64,000 bases of DNA from a virus: positions 1 through 64,000 of IMG/VR virus record IMGVR_UViG_3300037258_000358; one strand, written 5' to 3'. This document shows, in pieces, positions 24,277 through 31,816 of the stretch. Numbering within the stretch: position 1 is the stretch's first letter; every line of letters starts with the position of its first letter. Both the position numbers and the translations under genes were made by a program. The notes under the pieces are model-generated. The model had not been told where the DNA came from. It saw nothing but the letters and a program-made list of their open reading frames with translations, and made no database searches.

Positions 24277-25212
24277 CTACTCGCGCCAGGGCTTTGTAAG
24301 CCAGCGGAAAAAGGCAAACGCGCCCTTCGACGCGCGCTCTATGGTCTTTGTGTAATTGTATTCCTCGCCGCCTGCCAGAATAAACGTTCGGTCGTATTCA
24401 CTATAGACAGTGCAGAAACCAGTCACGTGGTTGTTGCTGAAAATATCGCTGAATCTCACATACCCATGGAACACAAAGTGCTTATTAGCGCCGCTCTTAA
24501 AGATGGCGTCCAGGAGCACGTCGGCCGGGAATTGTTGGGACTGGTAGACGACCGATTTCTCGCCAGCCGGGATGACTACTCCATAGGGAAGTTCCATTCC
24601 ATTCCCGGCGTTCGGATCGAGCGCGGCTGGAAGAAGCTCATCCATGAGCGCGATTTGGTCCATTCTTTCGTGGATAAAGGCCGGTGTGCGGCCGACGTTG
24701 CGAAAGCGGAAATCGAGGCGGCTCAACTTCACCTGTCTGGAGGGCTTTTCGCCTTCGGTGATCTCCTCGATGGCTGGATCGACGATTTCCAGCGCGAGGA
24801 ACGGCCGCTCCAATTCGGTCAACGCCCGTTCGGCAACCCGCACGGATCGGCTGATATGGCGCGTCTGAACCACCAAGATGATCCATTGCAGGAAAGCGGC
24901 GAGGGCCAAGGCCCCTGTCAGATAGAGAAGATACCACTGGGTCTTCGCTTCATCCTGGCCTGCCTTGGCTATATCGGCGGCTTCTTTCTTGCTCTCTGGG
25001 GTTTGGGTGAGCGTGACAAAGGCCGGTTGCTCTTTGGAGCCGCGCTCGTCGGCCTGGGCACGTTGGGCGCCCTTAGCGGGATTGGCGTGTGGACTCTGGT
25101 CGCTTGGTGCGGCTGAGAACGCGCAACAGACGCACGCGGCGAAAATCAGTCCGGCTCGTGCAACCGCACGGTGTTGATGCCGAGCGCCTTCATGGCCGCG
25201 AAGAGGAACCAT
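24277..25212 (-). CDS. Membrane-anchored passenger protein
   Basis: 311 codons; start uncertain because it overlaps the DUF6471-like gene. A hydrophobic N-terminus (GLIFAACVCCAFSAA) may be a signal, then one TM (about 95-120, YLTGALALAAFLQWIILVVQ) followed by a coiled-coil-like RVAERALTELERPFLAL segment and a soluble beta-rich C-terminal domain. This architecture is common in uncharacterised proteobacterial proteins. Function unknown. Confidence 0.6.
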   Translation of the reverse strand: MVPLRGHEGARHQHRAVARAGLIFAACVCCAFSAAPSDQSPHANPAKGAQRAQADERGSKEQPAFVTLTQTPESKKEAADIAKAGQDEAKTQWYLLYLTGALALAAFLQWIILVVQTRHISRSVRVAERALTELERPFLALEIVDPAIEEITEGEKPSRQVKLSRLDFRFRNVGRTPAFIHERMDQIALMDELLPAALDPNAGNGMELPYGVVIPAGEKSVVYQSQQFPADVLLDAIFKSGANKHFVFHGYVRFSDIFSNNHVTGFCTVYSEYDRTFILAGGEEYNYTKTIERASKGAFAFFRWLTKPWRE

Positions 25213-25382
25213 GCGGGAAACGCTCCCCGGTTGATCTTTATCTGAACTGACGCCTCCGTTTCCGGTAGGCCCATCTCAGTCAGGCGTCGAGCTAGCTCGG
25301 CATGTTTCACGCCAGCGTGGACCATCGACGCCTTCAGATGGCGCTTGGCCGTTTCCGACCATTCCTCGCTCTTTGCAGACAC
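25146..25382 (-). CDS. DUF6471-like small protein
   Basis: 78 aa. KASMVHAGVKHAELARRLTE then ETEASVQIKINRGAFPAWFL matches the DUF6471 pattern (from memory), an HTH-like domain. Shares a divergent promoter with the transposase and is a candidate transposase regulator. Confidence 0.65.
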   Translation of the reverse strand: MSAKSEEWSETAKRHLKASMVHAGVKHAELARRLTEMGLPETEASVQIKINRGAFPAWFLFAAMKALGINTVRLHEPD

Positions 25383-25412
25383 GTTAGCTTTCCATTCTTC
25401 TGACCGAAATCA

Positions 25413-25463
25413 ATCATATCTGTTTGTTTTTCCCTTGCAAGTGATCGCCTAAAATCATACACT
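25413..25463. promoter_or_regulatory. Divergent promoters sharing one -35 palindrome
   Basis: The palindrome TTGCAA at 25435-25440 serves as -35 in both directions: + strand with TACACT at 25458-25463 (17 bp) and - strand with TATGAT at 25413-25418 (16 bp). Confidence 0.6.
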
Positions 25464-25484
25464 TCTGATTGTAGAGCAATCAGA
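25464..25484. promoter_or_regulatory. Inverted repeat before the transposase gene
   Basis: TCTGATTG-TAGAG-CAATCAGA, perfect 8-bp arms, 9 bp before the transposase ATG. Could be an operator or an mRNA hairpin limiting translation. Confidence 0.6.
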
Positions 25485-25492
25485 TGTGATCG

Positions 25493-26488
25493 ATGCCCAA
25501 GCCAACCGGCCAGCATTTCCTCCTTTCCCGGCAAGCCAAGACGCTCTCTCTGGCGACGGTGTTCCGCATGTCGGACGAAGAAGCCGAAATGGCCTTCCGA
25601 AAGGTGCGCTGGGGCGAGACTGACGGCGAGCCGGTTTGCCCTGCCTGCGGGGGCTTAGATGCCTATGATTGCCGGCGCCCGAACGGCGCGCCCCGCTGGG
25701 AATGCCGCGAGTGCAAGAAGCACTTCAGCGTCACCTCGGGGACGCTGTTCGCGTCGCACAAGCTCCCGCTGCGATCCTACCTCGCGGCCATCGCGATCTT
25801 CTGTAATGAGGTGAAGGGCAAGTCGATGCTCGCCATGAGCCGCGACCTGGGCATGAGCTACAAGGCGGCGTTCGTGCTCTGCCACAAGATGCGCGAAGCC
25901 ATGGCGGCCGAATTGAGCGGGCGCGTGGTCGGCGGCGAGGGCAAGGAAGCTGAGGTCGATGGCGGCTATTTTGGCGGCTACGTGAAGCCTGCCAATCGCG
26001 TCGAAGATCGCGTCGACCGCCGGCTATCCGAGAACCGGACCGGCAAGCGCAAGGTCGTGGTGATCATTCGCGAGCGCGGCGGCGACAGCCTCCCGGCGGT
26101 GTTCAGGTCCGAAGCCGCCGCGACCAACTTCATCCGCTCGCACGTCAAGCCCGGAACGGTCGTCAACGCCGACGAAGCGGGCTCCTGGGATGCGCTCCAC
26201 GCCAAGTATGAGATGAAGCGCATCAATCACGGCGAAGCCTACAGCCTCGACGGTGCCTGCACGAATTGGGCGGAAGAGTATTTCAGCCGGCTCCGTAGGG
26301 CTGAGGTTGGCCACCACCACCACATCTCCGGCGCGTATCTGCTTCGCTACGCCCAAGAGGCGGCGTGGCGCGAAGACAGCCGCCGGGTGGGCAATGGCGA
26401 ACAGGTTCAGCGCGTCGCCCAGCTTGCCATGGCCAAGAAGCCCAGCGTCGATTTCTGCGGCTATTGGCAGAGGCACAAAGCAGCTTAA
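25493..26488 (+). CDS. IS1595-family (ISXO2-like) transposase
   Basis: 331 aa. N-terminal zinc ribbon VCPACGG...WECRECKKHFSVTS, then the ISXO2 DDE domain: EVDGGYFGGYVKP (first Asp), VNADEAGSWDALH (second Asp) and the last region with NWAEEYFSRLRRAEVGHHHH. The family catalyses cut-and-paste or related transposition at inverted ends. Length is normal and there is no frameshift, so the element may be active. Confidence 0.92.
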   Translation: MPKPTGQHFLLSRQAKTLSLATVFRMSDEEAEMAFRKVRWGETDGEPVCPACGGLDAYDCRRPNGAPRWECRECKKHFSVTSGTLFASHKLPLRSYLAAIAIFCNEVKGKSMLAMSRDLGMSYKAAFVLCHKMREAMAAELSGRVVGGEGKEAEVDGGYFGGYVKPANRVEDRVDRRLSENRTGKRKVVVIIRERGGDSLPAVFRSEAAATNFIRSHVKPGTVVNADEAGSWDALHAKYEMKRINHGEAYSLDGACTNWAEEYFSRLRRAEVGHHHHISGAYLLRYAQEAAWREDSRRVGNGEQVQRVAQLAMAKKPSVDFCGYWQRHKAA

Positions 26489-26495
26489 GATTGGG

Positions 26496-26526
26496 TCGAC
26501 GGGCGGGGCCCACCCCGCCACCGTCG
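26496..26526 (+). other. GC-rich hairpin after the transposase gene
   Basis: TCGACGG(G)CGGGG-CCCA-CCCCG... forms a long stem, without a T-run. It may stop or stabilise the transposase transcript. Confidence 0.4.
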
Positions 26527-26612
26527 ATAGCAATGCGCCAGCATCGCGTGGATGAACTTACGCGAGTCGCGTCATGCCTCAAATCGTAATCGATCACCTG
26601 ATCTTGGATGCG

Positions 26613-26843
26613 TCAGCCCCTGAGCGCGCGTCGCAACCCTTCCCGAACGGCGTCGAGCGCAACCGGTTTTGCGGCCTCAACGGCCTTTCGTTTCAGGTCG
26701 CCCCAACGTCCGAGTTGCCGCCCGCAGCCTTGGCAAGAGGCGATGGAGTCATCGGTTTTGCCATTGGAGAGGACGAGTTTGGTCGGCCCGCGAGTTGGGC
26801 ATTGGAATTTGACGCTGATATTTCCAAGCGGAATGTTGTTCAT
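26613..26843 (-). CDS. Small zinc-ribbon passenger protein
   Basis: 76 aa from ATG 26843: MNNIPLGNISVKFQCPTRGP, later SCQGCGRQLG, then a basic helical tail. Two half Cys motifs suggest a degenerate zinc ribbon. Function unknown. Confidence 0.5.
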   Translation of the reverse strand: MNNIPLGNISVKFQCPTRGPTKLVLSNGKTDDSIASCQGCGRQLGRWGDLKRKAVEAAKPVALDAVREGLRRALRG

Positions 26844-26945
26844 GTCTCGGCTCCAAATGGGGCCGACGACGCTTGACCAAGAGACTGGAATCGCAAGATT
26901 CTCAGGCTCTTCTTGGCGGTCGCCGTGTCGTCGGCGATTGAATAA

Positions 26946-26982
26946 ACCCTCCGGCGCGTCCAACGCCGGAGGGTTCTCTTTT
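26946..26982 (+). terminator. Bidirectional rho-independent terminator
   Basis: 11-bp perfect stem (ACCCTCCGGCG/CGCCGGAGGGT) with a 7-base loop, followed by TTCTCTTTT; on the other strand TTTATT follows. Confidence 0.85.
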
Positions 26983-27100
26983 CGGACGATTCCATTTTCG
27001 GCGCCTAGCCTGCGGTTAAACGCAGGCGGCTCGCGCTTGAGCGGCCCTCACTGTTCAGCCTAAACTGCCTGCGGGATGGCCTCATCGGCCCTCCTGGGGC

Positions 27101-27235
27101 GTTGGAACCCCTCACAAGGCGGCCCGAGTGCGGCCGTCAACAGCACTCCTCGACCATGCGGTCGGGGAGGCGTCAGTGTATGTCCAGGGCGCAAGCCTAA
27201 AGACTGGCGCGGCTCTCCTTGTGAGGCTTCCAAAC
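27101..27235 (+). ncRNA. Structured RNA candidate in the transposon
   Basis: A closing helix pairs 27110-27119 with 27217-27226 (10 bp) and, across an internal loop, TTGGAA with TTCCAA. Inside are a 6-bp stem (GAGTGC/GCACTC), a 10-bp stem CTCCTCGACC-ATGC-GGTCGGGGAG, and a GGC-GCAA-GCC hairpin with a GNRA tetraloop. No known RNA family recognised. Could be a cis element of the downstream gene. Confidence 0.5.
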
Positions 27236-27258
27236 TCCCCGGCTCCGGGACGGGGAGT
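27234..27258 (+). promoter_or_regulatory. Hairpin over the ribosome-binding region
   Basis: ACTCCCCG...CGGGGAGT, 8-bp stem ending 5 bases before the ATG at 27263. It would bury the Shine-Dalgarno-like GGGGAG, so translation of the next gene may be controlled. Confidence 0.5.
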
Positions 27259-27262
27259 GGAA

Positions 27263-27616
27263 ATGCAGTGTCCCTACTGCCTCGAACAGATCATCGACGG
27301 CGCCAAGCTTTGTCGGTTCTGCGGGAAGACGCAGGTAGCCGAGAAGGCTAGGCGTCACAACCGCTTGGGCGTCGTGCTGCTCTCATCTATCGGCGTAATC
27401 GTGGTCATGCTCGTGTCCATGATCGTGCTGGAATCGGTGTTTGGGCCGCAGAGCCTCAAAGATGAGGCCAATATCGAAAAGGCGAATTGCATCGCCAACA
27501 AAGGCGACGGTTACTGGACAGGTTCGTCGGGGATGACACTGGCTAGGTTTTGTGAGGCCTCCGCCGCTCTGAAGGTGCTCGAACAGGACCGGAAAGATCA
27601 CCCCGAGCGCTACTAG
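27263..27616 (+). CDS. Zinc-ribbon membrane protein
   Basis: 117 aa. Begins MQCPYCLEQIIDGAKLCRFC, a zinc ribbon with CxxC pairs, followed by basic residues, one TM (about 32-54, LGVVLLSSIGVIVVMLVSMI) and a soluble tail. Similar small membrane zinc-ribbon proteins are widespread and uncharacterised. Confidence 0.65.
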   Translation: MQCPYCLEQIIDGAKLCRFCGKTQVAEKARRHNRLGVVLLSSIGVIVVMLVSMIVLESVFGPQSLKDEANIEKANCIANKGDGYWTGSSGMTLARFCEASAALKVLEQDRKDHPERY

Positions 27617-27619
27617 CCC

Positions 27620-28042
27620 TTAAGGCTCGACAGCCCACCTCTTCGGCGATCCCTCCAACCGCACTATCCCCATGCCGATCCGCCGCTCTAGCGTCAGGTG
27701 CAGCGCGCATTCTATGGAGTTGGTCCCGAGGTAGCCTTTGACGCCTTTGGCGGCGGCGATCTTGTTGGCGATCTCCCGCGTGGTCATGGGCCGCTTGGCC
27801 TGGCGCAGGATGTCGAGCGCCATACGCGCCCAGGTTCCGGTGTTCTCGCCCCGGTGATTGGTCCATGGCCGGATAGGCTTGATGGCCAACACGTTCTCGT
27901 CAGGCTTGAAAATCAGGAGCGCTGCGGCAAGGTGAGTCGCATCCGCCGTCAGCCGGATCGGGTCGCCTTCATGGACTAGCAGCATCCCGATTGTGCGGGC
28001 ATACTTCTTGCGAAGGGCGACGACGACATGAGACTCGGCCAT
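27620..28042 (-). CDS. Winged-helix passenger protein
   Basis: 140 aa. MAESHVVVALRKKYARTIGM... then LADAT.LAAALLIFKPDEN, and a C-terminal winged helix (MALDILRQAKRPMTTREIAN). It resembles a family of alphaproteobacterial proteins often found beside mobile elements (from memory). Stop lies 3 bp from the convergent zinc-ribbon gene. Confidence 0.6.
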   Translation of the reverse strand: MAESHVVVALRKKYARTIGMLLVHEGDPIRLTADATHLAAALLIFKPDENVLAIKPIRPWTNHRGENTGTWARMALDILRQAKRPMTTREIANKIAAAKGVKGYLGTNSIECALHLTLERRIGMGIVRLEGSPKRWAVEP

Positions 28043-28075
28043 GACCGGAAATGTGGTGCTAGATCAGGCCGTTGT

Positions 28076-28101
28076 CTTCCGGCGTTTGCGCCATAATACC
28101 G
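28076..28101 (-). repeat. Right terminal inverted repeat
   Basis: 26 bp, perfect inverted copy of 24188-24213. Confidence 0.92.
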
Positions 28102-28109
28102 AAAAATCG
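28102..28109. repeat. Target site duplication, right copy
   Basis: AAAAATCG, same as 24180-24187. Confidence 0.9.
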
Positions 28110-28455
28110 CGGAAGGGCGCGCGGCGTCGGGGATGATGTCCGTGTCCTGGGATTTGGAAGCGGGGCGGCCGGATGGTGCGGCAGTGATCAAGGTTCTGGA
28201 CGAGGATGGGGTGATACACATGGCGCGAGTGGTGACCGACCGGGCCGAGATCGAGGCGATACTGAAGGGCCTGGGCGTACGAGCGAGCGGGAGACCTCCA
28301 AGTCGGTCGAGAAAGTCGACACGGGGCGCGGCGTCCTGATTCTCCCGCTCCCGGCCCTCCCTGCCTTGGGGGAAGAGATCGAGCGCATGCAGCGGAAGAT
28401 TGCGGACGCGATGTTCATTCCGGCCCAGTTGCTGTCGCGGGGGCCGTATAGATGA
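28110..28455 (+). pseudogene. 3' part of the interrupted gene, probably also frameshifted
   Basis: From ATG 28133 one frame reads MMSVSWDLEAGRPDGAAVIK...EIEAILKGLGV and then degrades into Arg/Ser-rich sequence, ending at 28339. The -1 frame from about 28280 reads GVLILPLPALPALGEEIERM...FIPAQLLSRGPYR and ends at 28455, where its stop overlaps the next ATG (ATGA). This suggests one ~110-codon gene split by a frameshift, or two overlapping genes. The transposon removed its native start, though internal ATGs could still be used. Confidence 0.5.
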
Positions 28456-28640
28456 GCCGCCCTCCACAAGGGGCGCGGATCGAGTTTCGCTGGCGTCGCC
28501 GGCCGACCGCGGCCTGGCACGCGGGCTACGTCAACCACGTGGGCGACGAGAAGATCCGGATCGGGTATTGGCCGGATGATCCCTTGGGCGGTCCGACAGT
28601 GGCCATGGGCGACATCGAATGGCGGGAAATGCCAGGATGA
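28452..28640 (+). CDS. Hypothetical protein, 62 aa
   Basis: ATGA overlaps at both ends. Basic N-terminus and a beta-rich GYVNHVGDEKIRIGYWPDD segment; possibly a small SH3-like fold. Function unknown. Confidence 0.6.
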   Translation: MSRPPQGARIEFRWRRRPTAAWHAGYVNHVGDEKIRIGYWPDDPLGGPTVAMGDIEWREMPG

Positions 28641-28858
28641 CCAAGTTCACCTCGACGGCAGTCGAGCGCGACCAAGTGCGGGCGGAGATGATCGCCATGG
28701 GGTTCATTGTGCCAGAGGGTTGGCTGGCTGACGCAGTCCTTGAGTCGATCGTGCGCCATCGCAAGGGGGAGAGCCTGATCGCCGTCCGAGCCCGGTGTGG
28801 CGCCGGCGTCGCGCGGATGACCGACATTATCGCCAGCACTTTCCGGGAGCGCGCATGA
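28637..28858 (+). CDS. Small protein with HTH-like C-terminus, 73 aa
   Basis: Contains AVLESIVRHRKGESLIAVRA and ARMTDIIASTFRERA, compatible with a short HTH. Coupled by ATGA overlaps. Confidence 0.6.
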   Translation: MTKFTSTAVERDQVRAEMIAMGFIVPEGWLADAVLESIVRHRKGESLIAVRARCGAGVARMTDIIASTFRERA

Positions 28859-29082
28859 CCGCCTACATGACGTCGCCCGGCGCACGGGCGCCAGACGCGC
28901 CGATCGCCTTCGTCGATGAGTTGGGCCCCAGCGCTCCGCAGTGGCTTCACGACGCCGTCCTGGACGCTTCCTACCGGGTCACGGAAGGCGCGTTCTACCG
29001 CACCCAGCCATGGCCATTCGACGTGCGCCGGGTTTTCCAGCGGATGGCCTTCGAGGCGCGGCAATTGGGAGCGGGCGAATGA
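28855..29082 (+). CDS. Hypothetical protein, 75 aa
   Basis: Contains PQWLHDAVLDASYRVTEGAF. No recognised family. Its WLHDAVLDAS segment resembles WLADAVLESI of the preceding gene, so the two may share a domain type. Confidence 0.6.
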   Translation: MTAYMTSPGARAPDAPIAFVDELGPSAPQWLHDAVLDASYRVTEGAFYRTQPWPFDVRRVFQRMAFEARQLGAGE

Positions 29083-29522
29083 TCCATCCCATGGACCTCG
29101 TCCGCTGCGTCGACGCCGGGCAGTATGACGCGCGGCCCGTGTTCCTGCGGGAAGGGCGAGTCTATCGGGTGAAGGAGCTGTGGCCGGCGGAATTCCAGCA
29201 CGGCGATTGCGTCCGTTGCCACACCCGCCATCCGGGCGTCGAGGTATTCGGCCAGCGGGATGTCGCGATCTGCTATTGCCCGGGGCGGTTTGCCGAGGTT
29301 GACGACAGCGCTGTCGACCACAGGCGCACCGAGGAAATCATCCGGCGCCTCGAAGAGACGCCCGTCCGGGAGGGGTATGTCGATGGAGCATTCAGACCCG
29401 GCCTGGTGGCTGATCGCCATGGGCATGAGCGGCTTCGCCTTCGTCGGCTACCTGGCCATCGGCGCGGCCGTGGCGTGGCTGTGGAGGGCGCTGAAGCACC
29501 GGACGGGGACATCCTGAGATGA
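29079..29522 (+). CDS. Hypothetical Cys-containing protein, 147 codons
   Basis: Starts MIHPMDLVRCVDAGQYDARP; CVRCHTR and CYCPG suggest zinc binding. From about residue 100 the frame runs under the small TM gene and looks Arg-rich and non-coding, so the real functional part may end earlier or a frameshift may exist. Confidence 0.55.
   Translation: MIHPMDLVRCVDAGQYDARPVFLREGRVYRVKELWPAEFQHGDCVRCHTRHPGVEVFGQRDVAICYCPGRFAEVDDSAVDHRRTEEIIRRLEETPVREGYVDGAFRPGLVADRHGHERLRLRRLPGHRRGRGVAVEGAEAPDGDILR
29383..29517 (+). CDS. Small one-TM protein nested in another frame
   Basis: 44 aa (ATG 29377 would add 2): MEHSDPAWWLIAMGMSGFAF then VGYLAIGAAVAWLWRAL. GC-rich third positions and a clear TM helix favour this frame. 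Stop is 1 bp before the next ATG. Confidence 0.55.
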   Translation: MEHSDPAWWLIAMGMSGFAFVGYLAIGAAVAWLWRALKHRTGTS

Positions 29523-29857
29523 CCTTCGACGCGGACCGCGGGGCCCGTTATCCCTACCTCGAGACCCTGGCCATCAACTTCGTCCACGCCATCAAGGCGC
29601 GCCTGGGCGATGAGGCCGGGAATGCGCCCGTCGCCAGGGACCTTGCCCTTCATCTGGTCGCGGCGGCCCTACAGGACCAGTTCGGCTGGCATCGCGAGGA
29701 AGTGACCAAGGCCCTGGCCAAGATCCTCGGCATGGCCCTGCTGGAGTCGGACGAAGCAGACCTGAAGGTCCGTCTCGACGACATCGCCGACTGGATCCGC
29801 CAGGGTTGGGCCGAAGCGCGCCAGATGGCGGAATTGGCGAAGAAGGAGTCGAGCTGA
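29519..29857 (+). CDS. Hypothetical helical protein, 112 aa
   Basis: Contains LHLVAAALQDQFGWHREEVT and a charged helical C-terminus (EARQMAELAKKESS). No known motif. Confidence 0.6.
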   Translation: MTFDADRGARYPYLETLAINFVHAIKARLGDEAGNAPVARDLALHLVAAALQDQFGWHREEVTKALAKILGMALLESDEADLKVRLDDIADWIRQGWAEARQMAELAKKESS

Positions 29858-30129
29858 TGGCGACGGCGATGCGCCCATGCACAACCTGCAAATGGCACGC
29901 GCCGCGGGCGATGGCGTCGGACTGCATCGCGCCGCAGAATATCGACCATCGGTGGATGGCCTATCGGGCCCGGTCGCAGGGCGCCGCAGGCTTGGCCCCG
30001 GACGATCAGGTGTCATTCCGATATACGGTGACCAATCTGCGCGGATCGGGCTGGATCGAGGCCAGAGTGGACAACCGCTGCGGCCGGGAGGGCCGGTGGT
30101 GGGAACCGGCGGAAGGACAGGAAACATGA
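29857..30129 (+). CDS. Hypothetical Cys-containing protein, 90 aa
   Basis: Begins MATAMRPCTTCKWHAPRAMA...C; the CTTCKW...C pattern with a later Cys suggests a metal site, as in many small phage proteins. TGATG coupling to the previous gene. Confidence 0.6.
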   Translation: MATAMRPCTTCKWHAPRAMASDCIAPQNIDHRWMAYRARSQGAAGLAPDDQVSFRYTVTNLRGSGWIEARVDNRCGREGRWWEPAEGQET

Positions 30130-30509
30130 TCGACACTGCGCCGTCATGCCCCGAAATCACCAAGCCGCCCTTCTGCACGAACGCCACGGCGCCGGTGCTA
30201 TCCCCGTGTACCGAAATCACCTTCATCCATGGGCAGATCGAGTGCCGGCTACCGGGTCCAGATTCTCCAATCGAGATCGACAGCACTGCGCCTCCCGGCG
30301 CGATCGTCCTCGACAGACCTCCATGCGGGACGCCGGACGTGGCCGCTGGCCAAGCCAGCACACCATGGCGCGTAAAGGCCAGGTTCGTCTATCGCCGTGC
30401 CGCGAACAACCTCATCGGCGAGCCATGCGACCCGAAGGCTAACCCGCCTCTGGGCCTGATTTGCCACGACACGCTGTACGACAATCCGCCCCCAGGGTTT
30501 GGATGGTGA
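30126..30509 (+). CDS. Hypothetical Pro/Cys-rich protein, 127 aa
   Basis: Rich in Pro and Cys (seven or more Cys), no TM. Coupled to both neighbours (ATGA; TGATG). Function unknown. Confidence 0.55.
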   Translation: MIDTAPSCPEITKPPFCTNATAPVLSPCTEITFIHGQIECRLPGPDSPIEIDSTAPPGAIVLDRPPCGTPDVAAGQASTPWRVKARFVYRRAANNLIGEPCDPKANPPLGLICHDTLYDNPPPGFGW

Positions 30510-31417
30510 TGAAGATCTATGCCTCCGTTGCGGGCGGCCTGGGGGATTTTATCCTGCAGATACTGGGCGGGAGCGACATCCCCTATTTCCGCGACCTGAA
30601 ACAGCGTCATCCCGAGGCCGACACCTGCGTCCATGCCTGGTACGTCACCGATTCCTCGCGGGACCTGCTGATCGCCAATCCGGACATCGACCAGGTCGTG
30701 CTCAACGATTTCGATCGCCTTTGGGAAAGCCGCGGCGTCGAGATCGCCCAGGACGCGGGCTATCGCCGCTTCACGGACGAGGAACGCTGCATCCTGACCC
30801 GCGCCACGCCGACCTGGACGCTCAACCAGCTCGAGCGTGAATATGCGACCAATGTCCTGGCCGGCCCTCCCTTCGTCGCCTTCCACCCGTTCGCCGGGAC
30901 GCTGGACAGGGATTTCCGGGCCAATGGGGTCGAACCGGAGGCGGCCGCGGCGGCGATGTGCGAGGCCGGGGTCCGCGTGGTCCTGTTAGGCGGCAATTCG
31001 AAGCGCCAGACGCACGACGGCCACGAAGATCTGGCCGACGCCTTCGACTATGCCCACGAAAACCTCGTCGACATGCGCGACCAGCCGCAGGTCACCTGCC
31101 GCCTGCACGCGTTCCTCGTCTCCAGGGCCCGCGCCTTCATCGGCACGACCAGCGCCTACAATTGCGCCGCCGAGATGTACGCGGTGCCGACCCTGGCCTT
31201 CACTGCCGATTTCATCCGCCGCCACGTCGAGCGCGACATGGGCGGCATCTTCTGGATGATGCGGGAACGCGGGACGCGAGTGGAGTATTTCGATCATCTG
31301 CCGGCCGATCCCTGCGGCCTGATCGCTGAATTCGCAAAGGACCACTGTTCGATGGCCCTTGGCAACGTCATGAATTTCAGCGGCCACACCATCCCGATCC
31401 TCGGAGCAGAGTCATGA
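30509..31417 (+). CDS. GT9-like (heptosyltransferase-type) glycosyltransferase
   Basis: 302 aa (ATG 30503 also possible). MKIYASVAGGLGDFILQI recalls the N-terminal Gly-rich loop of GT9 enzymes; C-terminal VVLLGGNSK...LVDMRDQ..VTCRLHAFLVSRARAFI then GTTSAYNCAAEMYAVPTLAF match the nucleotide-sugar half. Phage members may modify host surface glycans or virion parts. Substrate unknown. Confidence 0.65.
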   Translation: MKIYASVAGGLGDFILQILGGSDIPYFRDLKQRHPEADTCVHAWYVTDSSRDLLIANPDIDQVVLNDFDRLWESRGVEIAQDAGYRRFTDEERCILTRATPTWTLNQLEREYATNVLAGPPFVAFHPFAGTLDRDFRANGVEPEAAAAAMCEAGVRVVLLGGNSKRQTHDGHEDLADAFDYAHENLVDMRDQPQVTCRLHAFLVSRARAFIGTTSAYNCAAEMYAVPTLAFTADFIRRHVERDMGGIFWMMRERGTRVEYFDHLPADPCGLIAEFAKDHCSMALGNVMNFSGHTIPILGAES

Positions 31418-31800
31418 GCGTGCGCAGCGGCCCATGGAAGCTCTGGGAGCGCGATCAGCTTCGCGAGCTGGCGGCCGATGGCCATCCCGATACGGCCATA
31501 GCCCAGTCCATGAACCGCCCGCGCAGCGAAGTCCGCAACATGGCCCGGGCCCTGAACATCAAGGTCCATGCGGTCGGAATCGCGCAGAGGGCGCCCCCGA
31601 AGCAGACAGTCAGACAGAACGCCGACCCGGCGCCTCGCGGCCCCGCGTCGCTCGACCATGAGCGCTCCTTGCACGACCAGCACAGGCGACGGGACGAAGC
31701 CTACGTCGCGATGCTCCTGGCGGACGGTGGATTCTGCTATGCCGAGATCCGGGACGGCCTGCGCGTCCACGTGTGGCCTGGCGGGAGAGTGACGGCGTGA
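31414..31800 (+). CDS. HTH protein
   Basis: 128 aa. PWKLWERDQLRELAADGHPD then TAIAQSMNRPRSEVRNMARA is a Myb/SANT- or sigma-like helix-turn-helix common in phage accessory genes. Pro-rich linker, then a short C-terminal domain. ATGA coupling. Confidence 0.6.
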   Translation: MSVRSGPWKLWERDQLRELAADGHPDTAIAQSMNRPRSEVRNMARALNIKVHAVGIAQRAPPKQTVRQNADPAPRGPASLDHERSLHDQHRRRDEAYVAMLLADGGFCYAEIRDGLRVHVWPGGRVTA

Positions 31801-31816
31801 CGGTGGAGGCGGTGAC

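Larger units (their letters stand above)
24188..28101 (+). mobile_element. IS1595/ISXO2-family transposon with passenger genes
   Basis: 3914 bp. Perfect 26-bp terminal inverted repeats (24188-24213 and 28076-28101; outer end CGGTATTATGGC) are flanked by an exact 8-bp duplication. Eight-bp duplications are known for the IS1595 family, and the central gene encodes a transposase of that family. It also carries a membrane protein, a DUF6471-like protein, two zinc-ribbon proteins and a winged-helix protein, much more than a minimal IS. The intact ends suggest recent entry into the phage genome. Confidence 0.9.
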
